The notes below the pieces were generated by a model. That model had not been told where the DNA came from. It saw only the letters and a list, made by a program, of their open reading frames with translations, and ran no database searches. A DNA stretch of 64,000 bases. It comes from Algibacter miyuki. GTDB taxonomy: Bacteria > Bacteroidota > Bacteroidia > Flavobacteriales > Flavobacteriaceae. Below, one piece after another: positions 28,292 through 35,726 of this stretch. The stretch lies in the NCBI RefSeq assembly GCF_030409805.1, contig NZ_JAUFQP010000007.1:62001-126000 (forward strand). The letters run 5' to 3'. Position 1 is the first letter of the stretch; each line of letters opens with the position of its first letter. The position numbers and the translations under genes are program-made.

Positions 28292-28664
28292 TTGATAGTT
28301 AATGTGTTAGTTATGGGTTTGTCGAGATATGTTAAAATTACTTTCAGATAAAATAAAATACTATATACTAATAGGTTATAATTGACGTTCATCCATAGCA
28401 ACATAAAATAGCCTTGTTAAAAAACAAGCTCTCTCAGGTAATCTGCAATAAATTTTTTAATTCTTGTTAGGCTATCTTTATACAATGGTGTTAAGTTTTG
28501 GATAGTTACTTAGCATGACATCTATACATCTTTTTAGTGTCATTTATCACTTTACATAACCCTTTAGCGTAATTCACTGAAGATCTATAAGTTTGGAAAA
28601 TCCGATAGTAAAGATCATCCTAAAACCTTATGTGTTTTTGAAGAAATATTTAGATTTTGAACAT
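28292..28664. other. gene-free stretch left of the integrated element
   Basis: About 370 bp without a supported gene. A minus-strand open run near 28421-28505 (NLTPLYKDSLTRIKKFIADY...) looks coding-like but has an in-frame stop directly upstream and no start; it may be the tail of a lost gene. The promoter of the leftward CRTAC1 operon should also lie here. Confidence 0.4.
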
Positions 28665-28699
28665 AAAAAAAGCCTTATCTAATAAAAGATAAGGCTTTT
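28665..28699 (-). terminator. terminator, probably the native one of tRNA-Gly/tRNA-Leu
   Basis: AGCCTTATCT pairs with AGATAAGGCT around a six-base loop; read on the minus strand it ends in seven T. It abuts the left att repeat. Without the element it would stand a base or two after tRNA-Leu, so it is probably that operon's displaced terminator. Confidence 0.7.
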
Positions 28700-28720
28700 G
28701 TACTGAAGACGGGACTTGAA
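28700..28720. repeat. attL direct repeat
   Basis: 21 bp identical to 35706-35726, beginning GTACTGAAGAC. It equals the last 20 nt of tRNA-Leu plus one base and is followed by element DNA rather than by the rest of a tRNA. Confidence 0.9.
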
Positions 28721-28852
28721 ACCCACTATTTTGAATACTATTCAAACCTTAGTAAACATGTGGCAAACCTTTTAAAAATCCATCAACTGCATATTTTACA
28801 AAAGGTTATACGTATTTAATAAAATCGCATAAAATTGAAATAGGTTTAAAAA

Positions 28853-28878
28853 CGGTTGGCAAACGGTTGGCAAGAATT
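28853..28878. repeat. left arm site: double GGTTGGCAA repeat
   Basis: Two GGTTGGCAA units 12 bp apart, followed by GAATT. 24 of 25 bases match 35629-35653 in the same orientation. A weaker GTGGCAAAC unit lies nearer the end (about 28760). Arm-type binding sites for the integrase or its helper are the likely role; the second unit also covers the -33 region of the int promoter. Confidence 0.75.
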
Positions 28879-28897
28879 GTAAAAGATTGTATATTTG
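28867..28897 (+). promoter_or_regulatory. integrase promoter overlapping the arm repeat
   Basis: TTG at 28867-28869, a 20-bp spacer and TATATTTG at 28890-28897. The expected start of transcription is about 15 bases before the ATG at 28920. The TTG lies inside the arm repeat, so protein bound there would block or alter int transcription. Confidence 0.6.
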
Positions 28898-28919
28898 TAT
28901 TGTTCAAATACTCAAAATA

Positions 28920-30269
28920 ATGGCAACAATTAAATTTCAAGTATTAGGTAATAGTGAAACGGTACCGGTTTATTTAAGATTATCTGTAAAACGGGGTTTA
29001 AGTCCACGCGCTAAAACTGGTTTGTATATCAGTCCAAAAAATTGGAGTTCTACCAATTACCCTAAAACAAACACCCCAACAAATAAAAATTTAAAATCTA
29101 CTTTACAGAAATTAGAAACCTATGTTTTAGATCAGGTTAATAATGCGAATAGTACAGGAGAAGAAATAAACGCAAGTTGGTTAAAATATAATATTGATTT
29201 ATTCTTTAATCGCATTACAGAAACCACGCAAAGCGATTTATTAACGGATGCCATACAAAGCATTATTAATGAAGCACCAACACGAAAAAATGCAAAAGGC
29301 GGAATAGGATTATCAAAAAGCCGTATTAACGCCTATACTTCATTAAAAAATATTCTTACTGAATATCAAAAACAAAACTCTTTCAAGGTAAAAGATGTAA
29401 ACGTAAAATTTGCAAAGGATTTTTTAAAATACCTACTCAATACAAAGAACTACCAAAAAAGTTACGCACTTAAAAAAATAGCAGATTTAAAAACGGTTTG
29501 TAATGATGCTTCCTTTTATGGAATTGAAACCAGTGTACAATTAAAGAAAATTGATAGTACTAAAACCAAAAATGAAAACATACTGTTTTTAAACCCTAAA
29601 GAATTGCAAGCGATAGAAAGCGCGGTACTTTTAAATGACGCCCTTAAAAACGCTCAAAAATGGCTTTTATTAGGATGTAACATAGGACAAAGAGGTGGCG
29701 ACCTTTTGCAATTAAACCAAAGTAATTTTATTAATAGAAACGGTTTAGAAGTAATAGAACTAAAACAGCAAAAAACAGGTAAAAACGTAACTATACCAGT
29801 ATTAGAGAAAACAAAAGAGATTTTAAAAGATGGTTTGCCATATAAAATATCAATTCAAAAATTTAACAACCATATAAAAGAGGTTTGCCGTATTGCTGGA
29901 ATTGATGAAATGATAACAGGAACTAAAATTTTGATGGTAGACAAAAATAACAACGTAATACCTAAAGACAGTAAAGGAAAGTATATTTCAAAAGGATTTA
30001 AAAGAAAAATAAGCGGCTTATATCCTAAATATGAGTTAATGGCTTCTCACGTTTGCCGTCGTTCTTTTGCTTCTAACTTATACAGTGTATTACCAACGCC
30101 ATTAATAATGAGTATAACGGCTCATAGTTCAGAAAAAATGTTATTAAACTACATTGGTAAGGATAGTTTGGATTACGCCCAACAAATAGCGGATTTCTAT
30201 ACATTACAAGCACAAAAGCAACACAAAAAAACAAACCTAACTGTTATTAAAAACGCAGTAAACAATTAA
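28920..30269 (+). CDS. tyrosine recombinase (integrase)
   Basis: 449 residues from the ATG at 28920; an in-frame ATG at 28887 lies inside the promoter box and is rejected. An N-terminal arm-binding domain (about 1-95), a core-binding SAM-like domain (about 105-215) and the catalytic domain follow. The catalytic set is visible: Arg in GCNIGQRGGDLL, Lys in KQQKTGKNV, HxxR in SHVCRRSF, the later His in TAHSSEKM and Tyr in LLNYIGK. This is a Bacteroidota-type integrase that would recombine at the 3' end of tRNA-Leu. It is the left-most gene, reading away from attL. Confidence 0.93.
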   Translation: MATIKFQVLGNSETVPVYLRLSVKRGLSPRAKTGLYISPKNWSSTNYPKTNTPTNKNLKSTLQKLETYVLDQVNNANSTGEEINASWLKYNIDLFFNRITETTQSDLLTDAIQSIINEAPTRKNAKGGIGLSKSRINAYTSLKNILTEYQKQNSFKVKDVNVKFAKDFLKYLLNTKNYQKSYALKKIADLKTVCNDASFYGIETSVQLKKIDSTKTKNENILFLNPKELQAIESAVLLNDALKNAQKWLLLGCNIGQRGGDLLQLNQSNFINRNGLEVIELKQQKTGKNVTIPVLEKTKEILKDGLPYKISIQKFNNHIKEVCRIAGIDEMITGTKILMVDKNNNVIPKDSKGKYISKGFKRKISGLYPKYELMASHVCRRSFASNLYSVLPTPLIMSITAHSSEKMLLNYIGKDSLDYAQQIADFYTLQAQKQHKKTNLTVIKNAVNN

Positions 30270-30281
30270 ACTTTATATATT

Positions 30282-30638
30282 ATGAAAGAACAAACCGCAA
30301 TTGAATTAAAAAAAGAAGAAAACGCAGCAAACTTGCAAAAAGGGAATCAGTTGTTATTGCTTCAGGCTATTAATAGTTTTGAGCATGGATTGAAGTGCCT
30401 GGAATGGATGTCAGATTTACCAAATGAATGTACTAAGGATTCGTATATGATTTTAACGGATAGGTTTGAATATTTCAAAGAGTGCGCCTTAGACACTGGG
30501 GATTGTGATTTTCTCATAATTAACAAAGTAGAGAACGAACTTAAAGGGGTGCAAAGAGGATATGAAGAAAAATTAGAAGTAAAGGAACAATTAAGCCGCT
30601 TAAGACAGGCCATTATTGAAGAAAAACAAGCCTCATAA
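30282..30638 (+). CDS. element protein of unknown function
   Basis: 118 residues, acidic and mostly helical, with a coiled-coil-like end (EKLEVKEQLSRLRQAIIEEK). It begins 12 bp after int and is followed by its own terminator, so int and this gene form one transcript. No DNA-binding motif, signal or membrane segment is seen, and no family is recognised. Confidence 0.65.
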   Translation: MKEQTAIELKKEENAANLQKGNQLLLLQAINSFEHGLKCLEWMSDLPNECTKDSYMILTDRFEYFKECALDTGDCDFLIINKVENELKGVQRGYEEKLEVKEQLSRLRQAIIEEKQAS

Positions 30639-30651
30639 ACAACAATAAAAC

Positions 30652-30682
30652 AAACCCTTTTAAACGTGTTAAGAGGGTTTTG
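30652..30682 (+). terminator. rho-independent terminator after the int transcript
   Basis: AAACCCTTTTAA pairs with TTAAGAGGGTTT around a short loop, then TTGTATATTT. It separates the int unit from the RteC-like gene. Confidence 0.7.
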
Positions 30683-30718
30683 TATATTTATCAAGGCAAC
30701 GCAAAAAACACTGTTCAA

Positions 30719-31315
30719 ATGGATTACCTAAAATTATACTTTTCAGCAAACGAATTTAAAAATAGTTTTAATTCAGATTTTGAAAACTTTAAAACAGTTT
30801 ACGAAGATGCTAGTTTACAAAGGTTTGTAAAAGAAAATATATCTTTTTACAAAGCATGTTTTGAGAATACGGAATATATTGAACTAAAAGACGGAAACTT
30901 TTTTATTAAAACAGAATTTTTAGGATGCAATATCATGACTGAAGTACTGGACATGATTAAAACACCTCAAAAGGAAATTAATGAAGTTAAGCGGAAACAG
31001 GTTAATTTTGCCTTTGAATCTATTTTGACGTTTTTAAATGAAAAGTTAAATATCAATGAGCAAAAAACAGGATCAATACAATGGCACGGAAATAAAACCG
31101 AACTCATAGAATTAACAAAGGCTCTAATTGAAAACGGAAATTTAAAGGGTAAACAGGAAGATATATTCAAAAGAGTTCAAGAGGTTTTTGGTACTGAATT
31201 AAAACACATAGATCAGGCAATCACAAAGTTTACTTATAGAACAGGAAGCAAAACTATATTTTTAGACACCTTAAAAGGGTCATTTAATAATTACATTGAC
31301 AATAAAGCAAAATAA
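30719..31315 (+). CDS. RteC-domain regulatory protein
   Basis: 198 residues from the ATG at 30719; an earlier ATG at 30680 lies within the terminator hairpin and is less likely. The C-terminal third (IQWHGNKTELIELTKALIEN, KGKQEDIFKRVQEVFGTE, FTYRTGSKTIFLDTLKGSF) matches RteC, the activator that switches on excision genes of the Bacteroides conjugative transposon CTnDOT. The N-terminal part (FSANEFKNSFNSDFENFK, ISFYKACFENTEYIELKDG) also fits family members. The next gene is an excisionase-like HTH protein, matching the expected target. Confidence 0.85.
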   Translation: MDYLKLYFSANEFKNSFNSDFENFKTVYEDASLQRFVKENISFYKACFENTEYIELKDGNFFIKTEFLGCNIMTEVLDMIKTPQKEINEVKRKQVNFAFESILTFLNEKLNINEQKTGSIQWHGNKTELIELTKALIENGNLKGKQEDIFKRVQEVFGTELKHIDQAITKFTYRTGSKTIFLDTLKGSFNNYIDNKAK

Positions 31316-31322
31316 AATCTTT

Positions 31323-31341
31323 AGTTAGTTAAAAGTTAGTA
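31323..31341 (+). promoter_or_regulatory. direct repeat upstream of the HTH gene
   Basis: AGTTAGT at 31323-31329 and again at 31334-31340, 11 bp apart (one helical turn), about 65 bp before the HTH gene. It is a possible activator site for the RteC-like protein; this is an inference from spacing and context only. Confidence 0.3.
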
Positions 31342-31403
31342 GTATTTAAACACTTCTAAAGCGTTGCAATTTAGCCGAATATTAATCTAAAATATTTAGC
31401 AAA

Positions 31404-31679
31404 ATGCCACAAGTACAATTTATTCAAGTAACCCCTGAACAACTTCAAACGGCCATTATTAAGGGTGTAAAAACTCAATTAGAAGACCTCAAAAAACACT
31501 TTCAACCCAAAGAGCCTAAACAGTATTTAACACGTGTTGAGGTTGCCGAAATGCTTAAAATAAACCTCTCGAGTGTTCACAACTGGACTAAAAAAGGAAT
31601 ATTAAAGGCAAAGCAAATCGGGGGACGTGTATATTATTTACGTACCGATATTGAAAATGCTTTCGTTGAACTTAAATAG
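31404..31679 (+). CDS. helix-turn-helix protein, excisionase-like
   Basis: 91 residues. The C-terminal half is a winged HTH of the MerR/excisionase (HTH_17) kind: KQYLTRVEVAEMLKINLSSV, HNWTKKGILKAKQIGGRVYY and LRTDIENAF. The N-terminal 45 residues are helical and charged. Such proteins act as recombination directionality factors next to tyrosine integrases, or as small regulators. The place directly after the RteC-like gene parallels CTnDOT, where RteC activates Xis genes. Confidence 0.85.
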   Translation: MPQVQFIQVTPEQLQTAIIKGVKTQLEDLKKHFQPKEPKQYLTRVEVAEMLKINLSSVHNWTKKGILKAKQIGGRVYYLRTDIENAFVELK

Positions 31680-31686
31680 TAATACG

Positions 31687-32055
31687 ATGGCAACGCAAAC
31701 ACCTCAACCAGTCACTCACGTTTACAAGGAAATAAACGAGGGCAAATATAAAAGCGTGAAACATTACGAACTTCAAAAATGTAGCGCAAACCCTGTATTT
31801 TCCAACCTCATCAATATTAGTGTTAATCAAAATTGCGCTCAATCTATGCCTGTTTTTTGGTTAAAGATACGAGAGGGAAACAAGTGGACTAAATACATTA
31901 CAGGTTTATTTAAAACCTCTAAAAAAAACGTTTACAAGGGAGACACTCAAAGAAAAAGAAACCTAGTTGTTTTTAGATTTTCCGAAGATTACAGCACCCT
32001 AACAATTGAGTTTTACCAAAACTACTACACAACCGATTTAAGGAAGTTTTTATAA
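31687..32055 (+). CDS. element-associated protein of unknown function
   Basis: 122 residues from the ATG at 31687, seven bases after the HTH gene; an ATG at 31627 would overlap that gene by 53 bases and is rejected. It has a strand-rich pattern (SVKHYELQKCSANPVF, MPVFWLKIREGNKW, ITGLFKTSKKNVYKGD, NLVVFRFSEDYSTLTIEFY). I have the impression that similar proteins accompany integrases and Rep-like genes in small Flavobacteriia elements, but cannot check it. No function can be assigned. Confidence 0.7.
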   Translation: MATQTPQPVTHVYKEINEGKYKSVKHYELQKCSANPVFSNLINISVNQNCAQSMPVFWLKIREGNKWTKYITGLFKTSKKNVYKGDTQRKRNLVVFRFSEDYSTLTIEFYQNYYTTDLRKFL

Positions 32056-32089
32056 TAAACTAGAAACATTACAGCAAGAACAAAACAAA

Positions 32090-32122
32090 AAAAGAGAGCT
32101 GTTCAAAGGCTCTCTTTTTTTT
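32090..32122 (+). terminator. rho-independent terminator before the Rep-like gene
   Basis: AGAGAGC and GCTCTCT form a stem with an A-run before and eight T after. It ends the RteC-HTH transcript. Confidence 0.85.
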
Positions 32123-32180
32123 GTTCAAATGCAGTAACACTGGCAACGCATTACATACACGCAAATATAACTATTTCCTT

Positions 32181-33167
32181 TTGATTGATTACATAAAAAT
32201 AAAGCTTTTAAACATAGATAGGAAACGCCTTGAAAGTTTGCCGTATCTCGAGTTTAAAACGGAGGTTTCAGAAAAAACGGGGTTATTGGCTGCAAAAAAA
32301 ATAGCCATGTACCACTATTGTAAAATTACAATTTACGATAGTGGGTTAATTTTATTTACTGGAAGTATTCATAAATTACATAATTCTCTAAACGAGATCA
32401 AGGCACCGAATTACAAAACGGTTAGAAACTACAAGGGTTATAACGGGAATATATTTACACTGGATAATATTTTAGAAATAAATAAGCATTTATGTCTATT
32501 GTTTGATTGTAAACCAAATAAAATGATATTTCAAAACATAGAATTCGGGATCAACACTACGCCTGACTTTTGCCCCCAATTATTTATTACTGGCTTGCTG
32601 TTCAATCGAGGTTTGCCGTTTGAGTTTAAGTTTAAAAGGCGGTACGCTGAAGTATTACACAATAATTACAGGATAAAAATTTACAATAAATCCGAACAAT
32701 ACGGAATAAGCAAACATACATTAAGAATTGAAATCGCGCATAAAAAGTCTATTGATTTCAATACGGAAACAGGTATTAAAACTTTTGAAGATATAAATAA
32801 AACAACACTAAATAAGGCCTTACATTTTCTTTTAAAAAGGTTTGAAAGGGTCGTTTATTACGATAAGACTATTAACAAAAGTAAGTTGATAAAATCAATT
32901 AAAAAGGAGTTAAACAACTATTCAGATATTACATACTGGCTAGATACTTTAAAACCTAACAAAAGAGACAAGCCTAAAAAGAAATTAAAACAAATAATAA
33001 TAAAACATTCCGAAAATTTACATGAGCAATTAAGAAAGGATTTAATAAAAAAAGGGGTAATAATTAACCGAAAATTAAAAACACCTAAAAGGGTAATAAT
33101 TAACCATTCATATAGTGAGTTAAATACTACCCCAAAACACCTAAAACAAAAACACATTAGTAATTAA
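32181..33167 (+). CDS. replication-initiator-like protein (putative)
   Basis: 328 residues if started at the TTG at 32181 (MIDYIKIKLLNIDRKRL); the frame is open back to 32121 but lacks ATG, and the region before holds a terminator. The order of blocks (FTGSIHKLHNSLN, YKGYNGNIFTLDNILEINKH, QNIEFGINTTP, NYRIKIYNKSEQYG, HTLRIEIAHKKS) resembles phage/plasmid gene II/X-like initiators found in small Bacteroidota elements. A Tyr-Lys pair in KIYNK could be the nicking-Tyr motif; a clear HUH triplet was not found. The C-terminus is Lys-rich. The tail-type gene follows after 17 bp. Confidence 0.5.
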   Translation: MIDYIKIKLLNIDRKRLESLPYLEFKTEVSEKTGLLAAKKIAMYHYCKITIYDSGLILFTGSIHKLHNSLNEIKAPNYKTVRNYKGYNGNIFTLDNILEINKHLCLLFDCKPNKMIFQNIEFGINTTPDFCPQLFITGLLFNRGLPFEFKFKRRYAEVLHNNYRIKIYNKSEQYGISKHTLRIEIAHKKSIDFNTETGIKTFEDINKTTLNKALHFLLKRFERVVYYDKTINKSKLIKSIKKELNNYSDITYWLDTLKPNKRDKPKKKLKQIIIKHSENLHEQLRKDLIKKGVIINRKLKTPKRVIINHSYSELNTTPKHLKQKHISN

Positions 33168-33184
33168 ATTAAAAACAGAAAAAA

Positions 33185-35395
33185 ATGGTACTAACTAACG
33201 CAGCATACTACGAAAATATACGTCATACTTTATCGTCGACACATAAGCCTGACCTCATAATTACAGATCCTATTGGTTACGAGACAGCGGATGAGGAATT
33301 TGTAAGAACAATTGAAAACATCGGGATAGTTACAAATTATTCAGCAAGTTTAAAATTTACTAATGACGGCTTAGATTATATAGTTGATGTATTGGAAAAT
33401 TACGGCATTAACGAAGTAGTTTCAATTAAAAAAGAGGGTCAAAACCCAAATACTGATGAATGGGTTGAACTATACACCAGTACACTTGAGACGATTTACA
33501 ACCTAGAAAACAACGAACTTTCTGTTAAAATTAATTCAGGCGGTTTTGACAAACTTTTTAAAGCACGTGAAAGTGAAAAATTAGAAATTGAAAGCACAAC
33601 AACAATTGATCAAATCACTATTCCTGAATTAGCAACAAAAGACCTAACTATTGATGATAGAGAAATATTTTTAACATCAACATACGAGGTTAGCAATAAT
33701 GATGATACGGCATATATGTATAATTATACAGATGATAAAGGAAACGAACGTGGTTCGTCCGTATGCGTACCATTGCTTATAAAATCTAAATCGCACGAAA
33801 ATGCACAAAACCCATATCCTAATACCAAAATAGGTGACAGGTTTTCTGATGGAACAAATGAAATGATGTTTTTTGCAAACTCAAAATTGAGGAGCGTTTT
33901 AAACATGGACTTGTCTATCTCATTTACCCCCGATGTTATAAGAAACGAGAACACCGATTTTTCAAGATTCTGGCTAAGAGTTGCCATTTATAAAAACGGT
34001 ACTGATTATGATTACGATAGAGAAATAGTGATTTGGTACGCTGATAATATTTCCACTTATGACGAAATCGCACAGACTTTCAATGTTAATGAGGTTCTTA
34101 ATTTAAAATCAGGTGAATCAGCATCATTACAATTCAGCCAATTGTTAAAAGGTGGTAGCGGAACACGAAGCCGTTTAGAAATCAATTGTAGAGACATTAA
34201 CGTTGAAATGATACTAACAGAAAGTAGCACGTTTGCAACGACATCAACAAAAGCAATAACATTGCATGATTTAGGTGAGAGACTATCACAGTTAATCACG
34301 GGAAAATCAAATAGGTTTAAAGCGTCCATATTAGGACGTACCGAATTAGGATACTCACAAGATGGTGAATTTGCTTATTTAAGCGCATACAGTGGCCATT
34401 GGTTGCGTAATTTCGGGTTAGCCGATGAACTGTATAAAAAGTTCACAACATCTTTTAAAGATTATACGCAAACATTGCAATCTGTATTAAATGTTCATGT
34501 CGGGTTTCAAAGTATAAACAACCAGGACCTAATTATTGCCGAGGATTTTGAATATTTTTTCAATCCTAACATTGTAATTGTATTGCCTATACCATTGGCC
34601 AACGTAAAAAAACATACTGCAGAGGACTTTGTTTTTTCTAGTGTTGAATTAGGTTATGAGAAAGGCGGTGAAGTTGAAGGTATTATGGGATTGGACGAGC
34701 CTAACGGAAAGGCGAATTGGGTTTCAAACATAACAGCAATAAAAAACCCTTATTCGTCAATCTCGAAATACATTGCAGGCGTTTACGACGAAGAAAAACA
34801 AAGACGGTACCAAAGGGAAGATTACCCGACCTTAGATACTGACAGAGATACTGATATTTTTATAAAAGACTGTAAAGATGTTTCCGGTGTTTTAACTGAG
34901 CGTTTATGGAATGATGATTTTGCCGCGGCACCAACGGGAATTTTCAGCCCTGAAACAGCGAAAAATTTAAGATTGTCGCCAGCAAATAATTTAAGACGTA
35001 GAAAATCACTACTAGCCACACCGTTAAAACACTATCAAAACGAGTATTTATCTTTTGGAAGTTCGACGGCAAATAGTGCAATGACAACGCAATTAATCGG
35101 AAAGGCCGCCATTACTGAAAATGATAATATTATTAATTCAGATTTAGGAAACAGATTATTTGAACCTTACTACATCGAGGGAGAGCATGTTGTAAGTAAT
35201 GAATTAATGACGCAATTAAAAGGATTTACCAACATTAACGGTGTTGATGTTCCTAACTTTTATTGTAAAGTAGAATTTACCATTGAAGGAGATACAACCG
35301 TAAGACATGGTTACATAATGAGTGTAAAACCCGACGGTGCCGGTACATGGAAATTTATAGAAGCCGCTTTTGAACCAGTCCCAGTGTATAAGTAG
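33185..35395 (+). CDS. phage tail/baseplate-type structural protein (putative)
   Basis: 736 residues, no signal peptide or membrane helix. The opening layout (a DPIGYET/W-type segment, GIVTNYSASLKFTNDGLDYI, then a 'DVLENYGINE' segment and a strand-rich NNELSVKINSGGFDKLFKAR) resembles large tail or baseplate proteins of tailed phages of Flavobacteriia. The middle is beta-rich, and the end (GDTTVRHGYIMSVKPDGAGTWKFIEAAFEP) looks like a receptor-facing or capping domain. Classification is from pattern memory and could be wrong. It is the only virion-like gene in the element, shares a transcript with the Rep-like gene, and has its own terminator. Confidence 0.5.
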   Translation: MVLTNAAYYENIRHTLSSTHKPDLIITDPIGYETADEEFVRTIENIGIVTNYSASLKFTNDGLDYIVDVLENYGINEVVSIKKEGQNPNTDEWVELYTSTLETIYNLENNELSVKINSGGFDKLFKARESEKLEIESTTTIDQITIPELATKDLTIDDREIFLTSTYEVSNNDDTAYMYNYTDDKGNERGSSVCVPLLIKSKSHENAQNPYPNTKIGDRFSDGTNEMMFFANSKLRSVLNMDLSISFTPDVIRNENTDFSRFWLRVAIYKNGTDYDYDREIVIWYADNISTYDEIAQTFNVNEVLNLKSGESASLQFSQLLKGGSGTRSRLEINCRDINVEMILTESSTFATTSTKAITLHDLGERLSQLITGKSNRFKASILGRTELGYSQDGEFAYLSAYSGHWLRNFGLADELYKKFTTSFKDYTQTLQSVLNVHVGFQSINNQDLIIAEDFEYFFNPNIVIVLPIPLANVKKHTAEDFVFSSVELGYEKGGEVEGIMGLDEPNGKANWVSNITAIKNPYSSISKYIAGVYDEEKQRRYQREDYPTLDTDRDTDIFIKDCKDVSGVLTERLWNDDFAAAPTGIFSPETAKNLRLSPANNLRRRKSLLATPLKHYQNEYLSFGSSTANSAMTTQLIGKAAITENDNIINSDLGNRLFEPYYIEGEHVVSNELMTQLKGFTNINGVDVPNFYCKVEFTIEGDTTVRHGYIMSVKPDGAGTWKFIEAAFEPVPVYK

Positions 35396-35439
35396 AAAAT
35401 AAAAAGTGTTTATACATTAATAACCGTAAGCAGAATATT

Positions 35440-35475
35440 AAAACCTCATCATTATGCAACTTGATGAGGTTTTAA
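35440..35475 (+). terminator. rho-independent terminator after the tail-type gene
   Basis: A 12-bp perfect stem (AAAACCTCATCA with TGATGAGGTTTT) with a ten-base loop and a T-rich tail. Confidence 0.85.
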
Positions 35476-35512
35476 TTTTAGTTTTATGTTTATCAATCTA
35501 ATGAATTATTTT

Positions 35513-35601
35513 AAACTTCGTGGTTATCTGTTCGCGCACATAAACAAAAGTCAAAAAAAACTTCGTTACTATCTGTTCGCGCGTATAGGTAAAAATCAAA
35601 A
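35513..35601. repeat. 45-bp imperfect tandem repeat in the element's right end
   Basis: Two units of 45 and 44 bp start at 35513 and 35558, each opening AAACTTCGT and sharing ATCTGTTCGCGC and a TCAAAA-rich end. They lie between the last gene's terminator and the right arm site. Possible roles: accessory recombination sites, replication iterons or a protein-binding region. Confidence 0.7.
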
Positions 35602-35627
35602 CACGTGTAAATGAGTGTTTTTAAAAA

Positions 35628-35653
35628 TGGTTGGCAAATGGTTGGCAAGAATT
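35628..35653. repeat. right arm site: double GGTTGGCAA repeat
   Basis: GGTTGGCAAAT then GGTTGGCAAGAATT, 24 of 25 bases identical to the left arm site and in the same orientation, 53 bp inside attR. Confidence 0.75.
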
Positions 35654-35660
35654 AAGTATT

Positions 35661-35702
35661 AAAAATAAAAAACCGCTGAAAATCAATCGATTAACAACGG
35701 TT
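35661..35702 (-). terminator. element-borne terminator facing tRNA-Leu
   Basis: On the minus strand AACCGTTG pairs with CAGCGGTT (one wobble) around a 16-base loop, followed by TTTTATTTTT. It begins four bases after the tRNA-Leu 3' end, so it can end the tRNA transcript inside the element. Confidence 0.6.
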
Positions 35703-35705
35703 ATA

Positions 35706-35726
35706 GTACTGAAGACGGGACTTGAA
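35706..35726. repeat. attR direct repeat within tRNA-Leu
   Basis: Second copy of the 21-bp repeat, coinciding with the acceptor and T-arm 3' half of tRNA-Leu, which stays intact. Confidence 0.9.

Larger units (their letters stand above)
28700..35726. mobile_element. 7.0-kb integrative element at tRNA-Leu(UAA)
   Basis: The segment is bounded by a 21-bp perfect direct repeat, the right copy of which is the 3' end of tRNA-Leu. A tyrosine integrase gene reads inward from the left end. Just inside each end is a near-identical 25-bp double repeat (GGTTGGCAA twice). The seven genes all read rightward: int, 118-residue unknown, RteC-like, excisionase-like HTH, 122-residue unknown, Rep-like, and phage tail-type protein. 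There is no relaxase, terminase, capsid or transposase. Intact ends and open genes suggest an element that can still move. Class is uncertain: a phage satellite, a small integrative plasmid-like element or a reduced prophage. Confidence 0.88.

Noticed and set aside
28421..28505. Coding-like minus-strand run NLTPLYKDSLTRIKKFIADY
   Set aside because: No start codon, an in-frame stop directly upstream and only 29 codons; noted as a possible remnant only.
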